A stretch of 64,000 nt of DNA. Source: CBDFHF01 sp965247565. Lineage in GTDB: Bacteria; Pseudomonadota; Gammaproteobacteria; Methylococcales; Methylomonadaceae. The stretch spans positions 620,001 through 684,000 of the forward strand of contig CBDFHF010000003.1 in assembly GCA_965247565.1 (NCBI GenBank), written 5' to 3'. The translations under genes and the position numbers were made by a program. Below the pieces are notes generated by a model. That model was not told the origin of the DNA and did not search any database. It saw nothing but the letters and a program-made list of their open reading frames with translations. Positions 44,250 through 53,180 of the stretch are shown piece by piece (within the stretch, counting starts at the first letter, position 1; each line of letters opens with the position of its first letter).

Positions 44250-45161
44250 CTATAAATCGATTTCTAAACCATCGTAAGCAACTTCAATACCTACAGCATC
44301 CAATTGTTTACGCTCGGAGGAATCGTCGTCCAAGATGGGATTGGTGTTATTGATGTGGATCAATATTTTGCGAGCTATTGTTACGCCGCTGAGAACTTCC
44401 ATCATGCCGCCCGGACCTGATTGCGGTAAGTGGCCAATTTCACGGGCTCTTTTGTGGCTGATACCTTGTGTGATCATTTCATCATCGGTCCAGAATGTAC
44501 CATCTACTAAAAGGCAATCGACCGCTTGCATTGCGACCATCACATGCGGCTCAATTTCGCCAAGACCGGGTGAATAGAATACTTTCTTGCCTGTAGAGAT
44601 TTGTTCGATGATCACACCGATATTATCGCCTTCATGTGGATCGTGTCGATGTGGCGAGTAAGGTGGGGCCTTGCTTTTTAATGCTTGGGTGTGAAAACGT
44701 AAGTCTTCGATACCGGGAATAGTAAAGCTGCTGCCATCGACAGGGACGGGATGGTGATTGATGGTGCAGTAGTCTTTTAGCATATTGAAAATGGGGAAGC
44801 CTGTAGTCAAGTCTTGCTTGACCATTTCTGTGCAGTAAATATCCAGTGGCTTGCCTTCGCGCAGCATTAACAGGCCGGTGGTGTGGTCTATTTGGCTGTC
44901 GATAAGCATAATGGCTTTAATGCCAGTGTCGCGAATGCCTTCTTTAGGTTGCATGGCCGGAAAGGCTTCCAATTGCGCACGAATATCCGGGGACGTATTA
45001 AACAGCAGCCAGTTTTTGTTATCGCTACTGACAGCGATGGAAGATTGGGTGCGGGCTTTGCCGTTCATTTGTCCATGGCGTAGGCGATGGCAATTGTGGC
45101 AGTTGCAGTTCCACTGCGGAAAACCGCCGCCAGCGCCTGCGCCTAAAACTCTGATTTTCAT
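44250..45161 (-). CDS. pqqB: PQQ biosynthesis protein PqqB
   Basis: 303 aa. Metallo-beta-lactamase fold. N-terminal motif IRVLGAGAGGGFPQWNCNC and a zinc-type CNCHNCHRL segment. The metal motif is SQIDHTTG in place of the canonical HxHxDH. PqqB hydroxylates the Glu-Tyr-derived intermediate. It is separated from pqqA by an attenuator-like hairpin. Confidence 0.96.
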   Translation of the reverse strand: MKIRVLGAGAGGGFPQWNCNCHNCHRLRHGQMNGKARTQSSIAVSSDNKNWLLFNTSPDIRAQLEAFPAMQPKEGIRDTGIKAIMLIDSQIDHTTGLLMLREGKPLDIYCTEMVKQDLTTGFPIFNMLKDYCTINHHPVPVDGSSFTIPGIEDLRFHTQALKSKAPPYSPHRHDPHEGDNIGVIIEQISTGKKVFYSPGLGEIEPHVMVAMQAVDCLLVDGTFWTDDEMITQGISHKRAREIGHLPQSGPGGMMEVLSGVTIARKILIHINNTNPILDDDSSERKQLDAVGIEVAYDGLEIDL

Positions 45162-45221
45162 AATAGCCTGTCAGTTAGTAATGGTAAGTCTCAAATCATA
45201 CGGGAATACAAAACATCAGGC

Positions 45222-45253
45222 AAAAAAAAGGGGCTCTTAATGAACCCCTTTCC
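45222..45253 (-). terminator. Terminator or attenuator between pqqA and pqqB
   Basis: On the minus strand AAAGGGGTTC - ATTAA - GAGCCCCTTT followed by a T-run. Partial read-through here would give more pqqA peptide transcript than pqqBC, a known feature of pqq operons. Confidence 0.75.
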
Positions 45254-45272
45254 TTATCTAAGCCGTTGTTGA

Positions 45273-45350
45273 TTAACGGTTGTAGATGTACATAGTCACT
45301 TCAAAACCGAAACGCAAATCTGTATAGCTTGGTGTTTCCCATTTCATCAT
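45273..45350 (-). CDS. pqqA: PQQ precursor peptide PqqA
   Basis: 25 aa (MMKWETPSYTDLRFGFEVTM then YIYNR). The substrate residues are E17 and Y21 in EVTMY. The Shine-Dalgarno TGGAGG lies 6 nt upstream. A second ATG one codon later is possible. Too short for ordinary gene calling. The Glu and Tyr are cross-linked by PqqE and become the carbon skeleton of PQQ. Confidence 0.96.
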   Translation of the reverse strand: MMKWETPSYTDLRFGFEVTMYIYNR

Positions 45351-45618
45351 AAACCTCCAGAAGTTTTTTAGTAATAAGTAATCCGCTAGCTTGATCAAGT
45401 AAGCTGCATCGAAGTATACGATGATCTTTTTTTTTGCGCAACTTTTGCTCACCTGTTAGTTGGGTGAGTGTTGAAAACGTGAAAACTCCAGCATAATGTA
45501 AATGTGTCAGTTAGTGCTAAATTCACTTTTTAAAGTATGTTTTTTTCCCGGTGGAGGGAGTATCATCCAAATTCACCTAAAAATAATAAGACATAACATT
45601 AAAGTTTGAGGAGGGTTT

Positions 45619-45825
45619 ATGGATGGTGTTACTGAGCTATTTGTAATTATGTTGATAGTAGCCGCTGGCGCTTTCGCGCCGTTGGGTTATTTTATTTATC
45701 GATACACGCAAAAAAATGGCGAGCCTTTTGGCAATATTGAGCCACATGGTGATAGTCCTTCAAAAATTAATGACTTGGCAGAAAAAGGCATTAGTTACAT
45801 CAAAGGTTTATTAGCAAAGAAATGA
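45619..45825 (+). CDS. Small single-span membrane protein
   Basis: 68 aa. A hydrophobic helix at residues 7-27 is followed by a polar tail with Gly, Asp and Lys. Strong ribosome-binding site GAGGAGG. Flanked by the pqqA promoter region and the convergent moeB. No family recognised. Confidence 0.6.
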   Translation: MDGVTELFVIMLIVAAGAFAPLGYFIYRYTQKNGEPFGNIEPHGDSPSKINDLAEKGISYIKGLLAKK

Positions 45826-45873
45826 TCTTGAAATAATCGGCTTTCTGAGTGTTATCCCGCTTGGAAAGCCTTT

Positions 45874-46617
45874 TTAAACGGCACAGGTTGGGCAGTCAGA
45901 GTTTTTGCGAAGGCGCATAGTATTCCATTCCATGCTTAAACCATCCAGCAGCAGTAGTCGCCCCGTCAATGTTTCTCCAACAGCCATAATGACTTTCATA
46001 GCCTCTAGTGCCTGAATGCTGCCGACTATGCCGGTTATAGGCGCTATCACCCCGTTTGTTGCGCAATTTTGTAACTCCTCTCCATCGTCACTATATAGGC
46101 AGTTGTAGCAAGGGCTATTATTCGTGCCAGGCGTAAATACCGACACTTGGCCTTCAAATCGAATCGCTGCGCCGGAAACTAAGGGTGTTTGTTGTTTTAC
46201 GCAAGCCGCATTAATAGCAAACCGCGTTGTAAAATTATCGCTGCAATCTAGCACAACATCAGCTTTGTTAACTTCCTTCTCGAGTTGGTCGCCTAGCAGT
46301 CTCTGCTTAACAGCAATAACTTTCACTCCGGGATTTAGCGCCGACAATTTGTCACGGGTTGAAATAACTTTATCAGCCCCTACATCTGCAGTGTGGTGGG
46401 TGATTTGCCTTTGTAGGTTGGATAAATCTACTTCATCCCCATCGTATATAGTCAGGTGGCCGACACCCGCTGCCGCAAGATACATGGCGGCGGGTGATCC
46501 CAGTCCGCCAGCCCCGACGATCAATACTCTGGCTTCCAGCAATTTTTGCTGACCCTCGATATCAACCTGGGGCAGCATGATTTGTCGGCTATAACGTAGC
46601 AATTGGTTGTCGTTCAT
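45874..46617 (-). CDS. moeB: Molybdopterin-synthase adenylyltransferase (ThiF/MoeB/HesA family)
   Basis: 247 aa from the ATG at 46617 (MNDNQLLRYSRQIMLPQV); the longer frame would start inside the CIRCE operator. ATP-binding GAGGLGSPAAMYLAAAGVG; catalytic segment with CSDNFTTRFAIN. Zinc cysteine pairs CYNC and CPTC. It activates the C-terminus of a ubiquitin-like sulfur carrier (MoaD or ThiS). Divergent from groES. Confidence 0.9.
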   Translation of the reverse strand: MNDNQLLRYSRQIMLPQVDIEGQQKLLEARVLIVGAGGLGSPAAMYLAAAGVGHLTIYDGDEVDLSNLQRQITHHTADVGADKVISTRDKLSALNPGVKVIAVKQRLLGDQLEKEVNKADVVLDCSDNFTTRFAINAACVKQQTPLVSGAAIRFEGQVSVFTPGTNNSPCYNCLYSDDGEELQNCATNGVIAPITGIVGSIQALEAMKVIMAVGETLTGRLLLLDGLSMEWNTMRLRKNSDCPTCAV

Positions 46618-46690
46618 ATGTTGTATTGTTGCGCTAGGTTGAATGGGGATGATGCCAAATAACTTGACAGACTGCAAAACCTGATTATTA

Positions 46691-46717
46691 TTAGCACTCA
46701 TTACTAGCGAGTGCTAA
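46691..46717. promoter_or_regulatory. CIRCE operator for HrcA
   Basis: TTAGCACTC - 9 nt - GAGTGCTAA, a perfect match to the CIRCE consensus. It lies 42 bp before groES. Predicts HrcA-repressed, heat-inducible groESL; it may also affect the divergent moeB promoter. Confidence 0.95.
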
Positions 46718-46758
46718 TAACTAAATTTAACCCTTAATTTTAATGTTTGGAGATATAG

Positions 46759-47046
46759 ATGAATATACGTCCGTTACACGATAGAGTGATTGTTAAACGT
46801 GTGGAAGAGGAAACCACAACTGCTGGGGGCATCGTATTACCTGGTTCAGCAGCTGAAAAACCAAGCCAAGGTAAAGTATTGGCTGTAGGTAGCGGTAAGC
46901 CGCTCGACAACGGTCAGGTTCGTGCGCTAGATGTTAAAGTCGGCGACAAAGTACTGTTTGGCAAATATTCAGGTAACGAAGTCAAGGTTGATGGTGAAGA
47001 TCTTATCGTAATGCGTGAAGAAGACATCATGGGCATTTTAGGCTAA
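46759..47046 (+). CDS. groES: Co-chaperonin GroES
   Basis: 95 aa heptameric lid of GroEL. Begins MNIRPLHDRVIVKRVEEE; mobile loop TTAGGIVLPGSAAEKPSQGKV. Forms a bicistron with groEL after 56 bp. Own ribosome-binding site GGAG. Normal length. Confidence 0.98.
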   Translation: MNIRPLHDRVIVKRVEEETTTAGGIVLPGSAAEKPSQGKVLAVGSGKPLDNGQVRALDVKVGDKVLFGKYSGNEVKVDGEDLIVMREEDIMGILG

Positions 47047-47102
47047 GCCTAAAATCGACAGAGCAACTATTTACAACAAACACATAATTTAGGAAATAAA
47101 AA

Positions 47103-48758
47103 ATGGCAGCAAAAGACGTATTATTTGGTGATGACGCGCGTGTCCGTATGGCGCGTGGCGTAAACATTTTAGCAAACGCAGTTAAAGTTACATTAGGTCC
47201 TAAAGGTCGTAATGCAATTTTGGATAAAAGTTTTGGCGCGCCCACCATCACTAAAGACGGTGTATCAGTGGCCAAAGAAATCGAATTAAAAGACAAATTC
47301 GAAAACATGGGCGCACAGATGGTGAAAGAAGTTTCTTCAAAAACTTCTGATGTTGCCGGTGATGGCACCACTACAGCAACTGTTTTGGCGCAATCCATCG
47401 TGAACGAAGGTTTAAAAGCTGTTGCCGCCGGCATGAATCCTATGGATTTAAAACGCGGTATTGATTTAGCGGTAACTAAAGCTGTTGAAGCCGTTGTTGC
47501 TTCGGCTGCACCTTGCGCAGACAACAAAGCTATCGCTCAAGTTGGCACCATCTCTGCAAATTCTGATGAATCTGTTGGTAAGATTATTGCCGAAGCCATG
47601 GAAAAAGTCGGTAAAGAGGGTGTTATCACGGTTGAAGAAGGTTCAGGATTAGACAATTCATTAGATGTTGTCGAAGGTATGCAATTTGATCGTGGTTATT
47701 TGTCACCTTACTTCATTAACAAACAAGAAAACATGAGCGTCGAACTAGACGATCCCATGATTTTGATTTACGAGAAAAAAATCTCCAACATCCGCGAAAT
47801 GTTGCCGGTATTGGAAGCGGTTGCCAAATCCGGTCGTCCGTTATTGATTATTGCAGAAGATGTGGAAGGCGAAGCCTTGGCTACCTTGGTAGTAAACACT
47901 ATCCGCGGCATTGTTAAAGTCGCGGCTGTTAAGGCGCCTGGTTTCGGTGATCGTCGTAAAGCCATGTTGGAAGACATTGCTGTTTTAACGGGTGGCACTG
48001 TCATCTCTGAAGAAGTTGGCTTGAGCTTAGAAAAAGCGGAATTAGCACAACTAGGTACCGCAAAACGCGTACAAATCACCAAAGAAAACACCACAATTAT
48101 TGATGGTGCCGGTTCTGAGGAACAAATCAAAGGCCGTGTTGCACAAATCCGTGCTCAAGCCGAAGATGCTACTTCTGATTATGACAAAGAAAAACTGCAA
48201 GAACGTTTGGCTAAATTAGCTGGTGGTGTTGCTGTTATCAAAGTTGGTGCAGCGACTGAAATCGAAATGAAAGAAAAGAAAGCTCGCGTAGAAGATGCGT
48301 TGCATTCAACTCGCGCCGCCGTTGAAGAAGGAGTAGTTGCAGGTGGTGGTGTTGCTTTGGTTCGTGCATTGTCTGCTCTGGCTGGACTTGAAGGCATTAA
48401 TCATGATCAAACGGTTGGCGTCAACATTCTGCGTCGCGCCATGGAAGAGCCGTTACGTCAAATCGTTTCAAATGCCGGTGATGAGCCTTCGGTGGTATTT
48501 AACGAAGTACAAAAAGGTAAAGGTAACTTCGGCTACAACGCCGCTACCGGCCAGTACGGCGACATGATTGACATGGGTATTTTAGATCCCGCCAAAGTAA
48601 CGCGTACCGCATTGCAAAATGCCGCTTCTGTTGCTGGTTTAATGCTGACTACCGAAGTTATGATTGCTGACGCACCAAGCGATGATAAAGGTGGCCATGG
48701 CGGCATGCCAGATATGGGTGGCATGGGCGGAATGGGTGGCATGGGCGGCATGATGTAA
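47103..48758 (+). CDS. groEL: Chaperonin GroEL
   Basis: 551 aa, ATP-driven folding chamber. ATP-binding motifs LGPKGRN and GDGTTTATVLA; the C-terminal GGM repeat tail (MPDMGGMGGMGGMGGMM) points into the cavity. Length matches E. coli (548 aa). A strong terminator follows. Confidence 0.98.
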   Translation: MAAKDVLFGDDARVRMARGVNILANAVKVTLGPKGRNAILDKSFGAPTITKDGVSVAKEIELKDKFENMGAQMVKEVSSKTSDVAGDGTTTATVLAQSIVNEGLKAVAAGMNPMDLKRGIDLAVTKAVEAVVASAAPCADNKAIAQVGTISANSDESVGKIIAEAMEKVGKEGVITVEEGSGLDNSLDVVEGMQFDRGYLSPYFINKQENMSVELDDPMILIYEKKISNIREMLPVLEAVAKSGRPLLIIAEDVEGEALATLVVNTIRGIVKVAAVKAPGFGDRRKAMLEDIAVLTGGTVISEEVGLSLEKAELAQLGTAKRVQITKENTTIIDGAGSEEQIKGRVAQIRAQAEDATSDYDKEKLQERLAKLAGGVAVIKVGAATEIEMKEKKARVEDALHSTRAAVEEGVVAGGGVALVRALSALAGLEGINHDQTVGVNILRRAMEEPLRQIVSNAGDEPSVVFNEVQKGKGNFGYNAATGQYGDMIDMGILDPAKVTRTALQNAASVAGLMLTTEVMIADAPSDDKGGHGGMPDMGGMGGMGGMGGMM

Positions 48759-48791
48759 ATCATGCAGTCTTAAGGCACTCTGCTTTAAAAT

Positions 48792-48829
48792 AAAAAGGCC
48801 CGGATGTTATTTCATCCGGGCCTTTTTTA
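48792..48829 (+). terminator. Intrinsic terminator after groEL
   Basis: AAAAAGGCCCGGATG - TTATTT - CATCCGGGCCTTTTT: 15-bp stem with T-tract. Confidence 0.95.
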
Positions 48830-48898
48830 TAACTACTCTTAGTCCAAAACTAGTACAGATATGGGTAAACTCTGCCGCGGCGAAATATTTATCACTGC

Positions 48899-49777
48899 TT
48901 AATCGCCGACACCCAAAGCGCCACCACGACCCAATCCACCTTTTACTTCCTGTGCATGATAATTTCTAAGAGATTGAACCATGCTATTGTAAGCGTCGAA
49001 AAAAGCAGCTGCTGTAGCGATACCTTCAGGGGTACGTTTAAAAGTACCTATGCTGGCGCCGCCAGCACCACCAAATAGACCACCCCAACCGCCAAAAGCA
49101 CCGGAACCACCCACGCTCATATTGGTTGCTGTAGAGCTGCCTTGCGCGATGGCGATTTGTACTCTGGATCGGATATCGGTCAATGTCAGGGCCACGTCTG
49201 TTGTTTTAGTTTCGGTGACCCCGCCAGCGGCTACTGTGCTCACAACGCCTCCGGCCAATGCACCCAGTCCACCCAGTCCAGCGGCGCCTAATCCCAGTCC
49301 CACCAAAGAACCTGCCGCACTTCCTGATTGACCACTAGTTGTTTCGTTATTGACGATAACTTCCGGTTCCAGGAAATAGTCTGCCGCCACTTGTTGACCT
49401 TTGTGTTGTTTGGATCCAGCCCGAACTTCACCTGAGTTTCTTTGTTTGTCTAAAATGCGATCCAATTGTGATTCAGTTGCCATATTACCGATTGATGAGA
49501 TAACAAAACAATTGGATTGCTGAATAGCAAGTCTGATCAGTGGGTTAACGGTGGTTACGCTGTTCGAGCCGGTTAAGCGGCCGTCAGCAACCGCAAGTGT
49601 TCCTAATGGCGTGGTGCAGCGCTCAAGTGATTTGTTGGCGTTTACGCTAGTGCCACCGCCCGCTGATCCAGTGACTATGTTGCTGCTGCCGCCCGTTTGT
49701 AAGCCAGGCTGAGCGCAAGCGGTTATCGCTAACGCTGATGCCAGTAGAGATAATTTATGGAATGTTTTGTTGATCAT
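48899..49777 (-). CDS. CsgG/HfaB-like lipoprotein
   Basis: 292 aa from the ATG at 49777, after AAGGAG with 8-nt spacing; a TTG two codons earlier is possible. Signal peptide with lipobox AITAC. The mature part has CsgG-family hints: LGTLAVADGRL near the N-terminus, FVISSIGNM, and a TDVALTLTDIRSRVQIAIAQGSS segment. Between them lies a Gly/Ala-rich stretch (residues 155-190) that may be a membrane-inserting hairpin. A second Gly-rich run occurs before GTFKRTPEGIATAAAF. Role: possible outer-membrane secretion channel or stress lipoprotein; I am not certain. Confidence 0.6.
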   Translation of the reverse strand: MINKTFHKLSLLASALAITACAQPGLQTGGSSNIVTGSAGGGTSVNANKSLERCTTPLGTLAVADGRLTGSNSVTTVNPLIRLAIQQSNCFVISSIGNMATESQLDRILDKQRNSGEVRAGSKQHKGQQVAADYFLEPEVIVNNETTSGQSGSAAGSLVGLGLGAAGLGGLGALAGGVVSTVAAGGVTETKTTDVALTLTDIRSRVQIAIAQGSSTATNMSVGGSGAFGGWGGLFGGAGGASIGTFKRTPEGIATAAAFFDAYNSMVQSLRNYHAQEVKGGLGRGGALGVGD

Positions 49778-49889
49778 TTTCAAATCTCCTTACGATAAAA
49801 AATTACAATCTTTATTAAATAACACTTAATTAAGTAGAAAATTCACGCGATAATACAACAGATTACTAAAAATACAGAGGAATTTACTT

Positions 49890-50483
49890 ATGGTTTCAAT
49901 AGTAAAAAAGTTAGCGATAATTATAGCGCTAATGTCAATTATAGCTTGTGCGCATAAAAGACCCGAAGCAACTACGATGAGGGTGTGTGATGCTAGTGGT
50001 TGTGCAGATCGACCCAAGAATTATGCAACCTTTGATACAGACAGCACTCCCTCGCCTGAAGACGAAAAAATTGCGGCATTGGAAAAATTGGCCGCAAGTG
50101 ATCCGCGTGCGGCATATGACCTAGCACTTCGGTTTTTTAGAGGTGATGGTGTGCGTCAGGATAGTTATAAATCCATTAAGTGGATGCGCGATGCCGGAGA
50201 GAAAGGACACCTGGAAGCACAAAAAGCTCTTGGCAGAGTTTACTTAACCGGACTGGGCGAAATGGGTGCTGATTACGCTGAGGCGCAACGGTGGTTGTCT
50301 ATCAGTACCAGTCGTGGCGATAAAGAAGGGGAAGAGCTGCTTAGAGAAGCCACTGAAGCTCGTAAATCGGAACTGGAGGATTATCGCTGGCTCAATCGGT
50401 GGCGGCCCATTTTTTATAATTACTGGTATTCCGGTTATCGATACAACTGGTATTGGGGCACGAATAACTGGTATTTGTATTAG
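49890..50483 (+). CDS. Sel1-repeat lipoprotein with Tyr/Trp-rich tail
   Basis: 197 aa. Signal peptide and lipobox SIIAC (Cys20). Two to three Sel1 (TPR-like) repeats at about residues 70-155 (DPRAAYDLALRFFRGDGV, HLEAQKALGRVYLTG, YAEAQRWLSIS). The last 30 residues are unusually rich in Tyr, Trp and Asn. Divergent from the CsgG-like gene, so both may serve the same envelope process. Confidence 0.75.
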   Translation: MVSIVKKLAIIIALMSIIACAHKRPEATTMRVCDASGCADRPKNYATFDTDSTPSPEDEKIAALEKLAASDPRAAYDLALRFFRGDGVRQDSYKSIKWMRDAGEKGHLEAQKALGRVYLTGLGEMGADYAEAQRWLSISTSRGDKEGEELLREATEARKSELEDYRWLNRWRPIFYNYWYSGYRYNWYWGTNNWYLY

Positions 50484-50591
50484 ATACTATAGCCCTCATC
50501 TCCGGACTCAGCAAACTGTAATAAATTTGCTCTTTGCAGAGCGTGGGATACATTGACCATTACATAACTATAATTAAAACAGAGGTGTGTG

Positions 50592-50708
50592 ATGGATAAG
50601 GTTTACATGATGATTAAAGTTGTTGCAGTGGCTGCTTTTTTCTATTCAATTTTTGTTTTTCTGCCAATGTTTTTTACCTATTTATCAAACGGCGATGTGC
50701 GACCATGA
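50592..50708 (+). CDS. Small membrane peptide (38 aa)
   Basis: ATG at 50592 with AGAGGTG upstream. MDKVYMMIKVVAVAAFFYSI then FVFLPMFFTYLSNGDVRP: a single long hydrophobic helix with short polar ends. A terminator follows 60 bp after the stop. Too short for ordinary gene calling; supported by start context and hydrophobicity only. Confidence 0.45.
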   Translation: MDKVYMMIKVVAVAAFFYSIFVFLPMFFTYLSNGDVRP

Positions 50709-50766
50709 ACACGGATGATGCGATTGTTATTTAGTAGATAGTCAATTATTCGTGAATCCTGCGGTC

Positions 50767-50791
50767 AAAAAGCCTCATTTAGAGGCTTTTT
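50767..50791 (+). terminator. Intrinsic terminator
   Basis: AAAAAGCCTC - ATTTA - GAGGCTTTTT: stem with T-run. It ends the 49.9-50.7 kb transcription unit. Confidence 0.85.
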
Positions 50792-50869
50792 GGCTTCACT
50801 ACGATTTAATAATGCTTAAATAATTTGTCGATACAATCCGCCTTGCATTTTAACTCTGAGGATATATTG

Positions 50870-51553
50870 ATGGACACGCAACAAATTTTAGACATGTTAT
50901 TAAGCTCTGGTCAGGAACTGGTTAATAAAGGCAAGACGATTGCGGAAGAAAAATTAAATCTTCCCGACAACCCGGAAGACCGAAAAGCCATGCTGGACGG
51001 TGCTGGCAAGGGGGCTTTGGCAGCAGGGGCTGCGGCTATATTGCTTGGAACTCAGTTCGGTCGCAAACTGACTGGTGCAGGTTTAAAGCTGGGAAGCTTA
51101 GCCGCTATCGGCGGTGTCGCTTATAACGCCTTCCAAAAATGGCAAAGCCAGCAGGCCACGCCCGTGGCAGATGTCGGAAAACCACTCACTGAGCTAACCG
51201 GACAAGCTAGTGACCAGCGTGGCAAACTTTTGCTCAAAGCCATGATTGCCGCCGCTAAGGCGGACGGGGTGGTCGACGAAAAAGAAAAGGCTCTGATTAC
51301 CCAGCAGCTATCCAAACTTGATTTAGGCGATTCCGCAAGTTTGTTTTTAGAAGAACTCAACAGCCCTTTGGACATAAAAGCGCTTGTTGCTGGTAGTGAT
51401 TCACCTGCAGCGGCGGCTGAAATTTATTTAATATCCCGGGCTATTGTCGATTTAGACAACGATCAGGAACGCTCTTACATGACTCAGTTAGCTAATGAAT
51501 TAGGCTTGGCGCCGGATCTTGTTACGCAACTGGAAAGCCAAACCCAAGCCTAG
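50870..51553 (+). CDS. TerB-like / DUF533 protein
   Basis: 227 aa from the ATG at 50870. An N-terminal helical part with a membrane-associated Gly/Ala stretch (GAGKGALAAGAAAILLG) and a C-terminal TerB-like helical domain (LLKAMIAAAKADGVVDEKEKALI, then DLDNDQERSYMTQLANELGL). E. coli YebE has the same layout. The acidic residues of the TerB fold can bind metal. Role unknown, often stress or envelope linked. Confidence 0.8.
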   Translation: MDTQQILDMLLSSGQELVNKGKTIAEEKLNLPDNPEDRKAMLDGAGKGALAAGAAAILLGTQFGRKLTGAGLKLGSLAAIGGVAYNAFQKWQSQQATPVADVGKPLTELTGQASDQRGKLLLKAMIAAAKADGVVDEKEKALITQQLSKLDLGDSASLFLEELNSPLDIKALVAGSDSPAAAAEIYLISRAIVDLDNDQERSYMTQLANELGLAPDLVTQLESQTQA

Positions 51554-52024
51554 CAGTATGATTTATTCTTATTAAGACCTAAAGTCCCCGAAGGTAGCAG
51601 TGATTCGGGTGCCATGGATGGCCAGACATATCCTACAGGGCTAAAAAACAAATGTACCTGTGGTTTGTTAACAGCCGCTATTAACCTAATAGCGGCAAAT
51701 ACCTTGAGCGGAAATTAATTTGTTCTCCCATGTTCAATAGAGAGTATATCCTGATTTTATGTATATGTAGTGGCGGATCACTTTTGTTTTGTCGAGTATA
51801 GAATCCAAGTTAGCAGTCTATAGCACTGTAAAGAAGACTTCCCCATGCGTGTCCTGGCGATTAAAATTGATAACTGATGCAAAAACCTCGAAACTCAAAT
51901 CAATCGACAACATTTCAGCCCGAATAAACTGAGCCGCACTCCCGATTTAGGTTGAAAAATCTTGATGCGCCTTATATCCTGAGTAAAAAATTTGGTATTT
52001 ACTTGAATTTAATCTGGAGTAACC
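51554..52024. other. Gene-free stretch with one hairpin
   Basis: About 470 bp without a credible gene. A perfect 9-bp inverted repeat GCCGCTATT - AACCT - AATAGCGGC lies at 51674-51696, without a T-tract. The end holds the ribosome-binding site (CTGGAG) of the Mrp gene. Confidence 0.6.
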
Positions 52025-53116
52025 ATGGTGGGCATTGAAAAAACTGATGTAGAAAAGTTGTTAGGTACTTTTATCGATCCAAATAATGGCGTGGATTTGA
52101 TCTCTGCAAAATCAGTTAAAGCGATTACGATAGATGGAACTCAGCTTATGGTTAAAGTTGAATTGGGCTATCCCGCCAAAAGTTATATCGCCGAATTTAA
52201 AGCGTCTTTAGAGCAGCATTTACAAGCATTACCGGGTATTTCTCAGATAAATATAGAAGTATCGGTAAAAATTATTTCTCACGCGGTACAGCAAGCATTA
52301 AAGCCACACCCTAACATCAAAAACATTATCGCGGTGGCATCCGGCAAAGGTGGAGTGGGCAAATCCACAACCACGGTGAATTTGGCGTTAGCCTTGGCCG
52401 CAGAGGGAGCTACTGTTGCAATTCTCGATGCGGATATTTATGGCCCCAGTATTCCCACCATGTTGGGTCTATCCGGTGCGCCAGAAAGTAAGGACAACAA
52501 AACCATGATGCCGAAACTGTCCTATGGCATTCAGACCATGTCCATCGGCTATTTGGTGGAAGCCGATAAAGCCCTGATCTGGCGCGGTCCTATGGCCACA
52601 AATGCGCTGCAACAATTACTGCGGGATACTAACTGGACAGATGTAGATTATTTAATCATTGATTTACCGCCGGGAACGGGCGATATTCAATTGACTTTAG
52701 CGCAGCAGATTCCGGTCAGCGGCGCCATTATTGTAACGACCCCGCAGGATATTGCTTTAATCGATGCGCAACGGGGCTTAGCAATGTTTGAAAAAGTTAA
52801 TGTGCCGGTGCTTGGCTTGGTAGAAAACATGAGTATGCATATTTGCAGTCATTGTGGGCATCAGGAGGCGATTTTTGGGGAAGGTGGCGGCATCGTGATG
52901 GCCGAAGCTAATCATGTTGATTTTTTAGGGGCGCTACCTCTAGATATTAATATCCGTATTAATGCAGATTCCGGCAGGCCGACTTTAATTGCCGAACCGG
53001 ATGGCCCTGCATCTAAAGTCTATAAGGAAATTGCCCGTAAGGCCTCAGCAAAATTGGCCTTACGAGCTAAAGATTTTTCCACAAAATTTCCTAATATCGT
53101 AGTGCAAAGCACTTGA
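52025..53116 (+). CDS. apbC: Mrp/ApbC-type iron-sulfur cluster carrier ATPase
   Basis: 363 aa. An N-terminal MIP18 (DUF59)-like domain (residues 1-85) is fused to a P-loop ATPase with the deviant Walker A GKGGVGKST at residues 107-114. The family Cys pair is in HICSHCGHQ. Dimers carry [4Fe-4S] clusters at the two CxxC motifs to apoenzymes. The gene stands alone. Confidence 0.95.
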   Translation: MVGIEKTDVEKLLGTFIDPNNGVDLISAKSVKAITIDGTQLMVKVELGYPAKSYIAEFKASLEQHLQALPGISQINIEVSVKIISHAVQQALKPHPNIKNIIAVASGKGGVGKSTTTVNLALALAAEGATVAILDADIYGPSIPTMLGLSGAPESKDNKTMMPKLSYGIQTMSIGYLVEADKALIWRGPMATNALQQLLRDTNWTDVDYLIIDLPPGTGDIQLTLAQQIPVSGAIIVTTPQDIALIDAQRGLAMFEKVNVPVLGLVENMSMHICSHCGHQEAIFGEGGGIVMAEANHVDFLGALPLDINIRINADSGRPTLIAEPDGPASKVYKEIARKASAKLALRAKDFSTKFPNIVVQST

Positions 53117-53180
53117 GTTGGCGGGTTGTCTGATCTGAATTAGGATGAATTTCAGCAGGCTAACGGATAGTTGGCTATAG

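Noticed and set aside
48700..48758. Short DNA repeats at the groEL end
   Set aside because: These are the normal GGM codon repeats of the GroEL tail.
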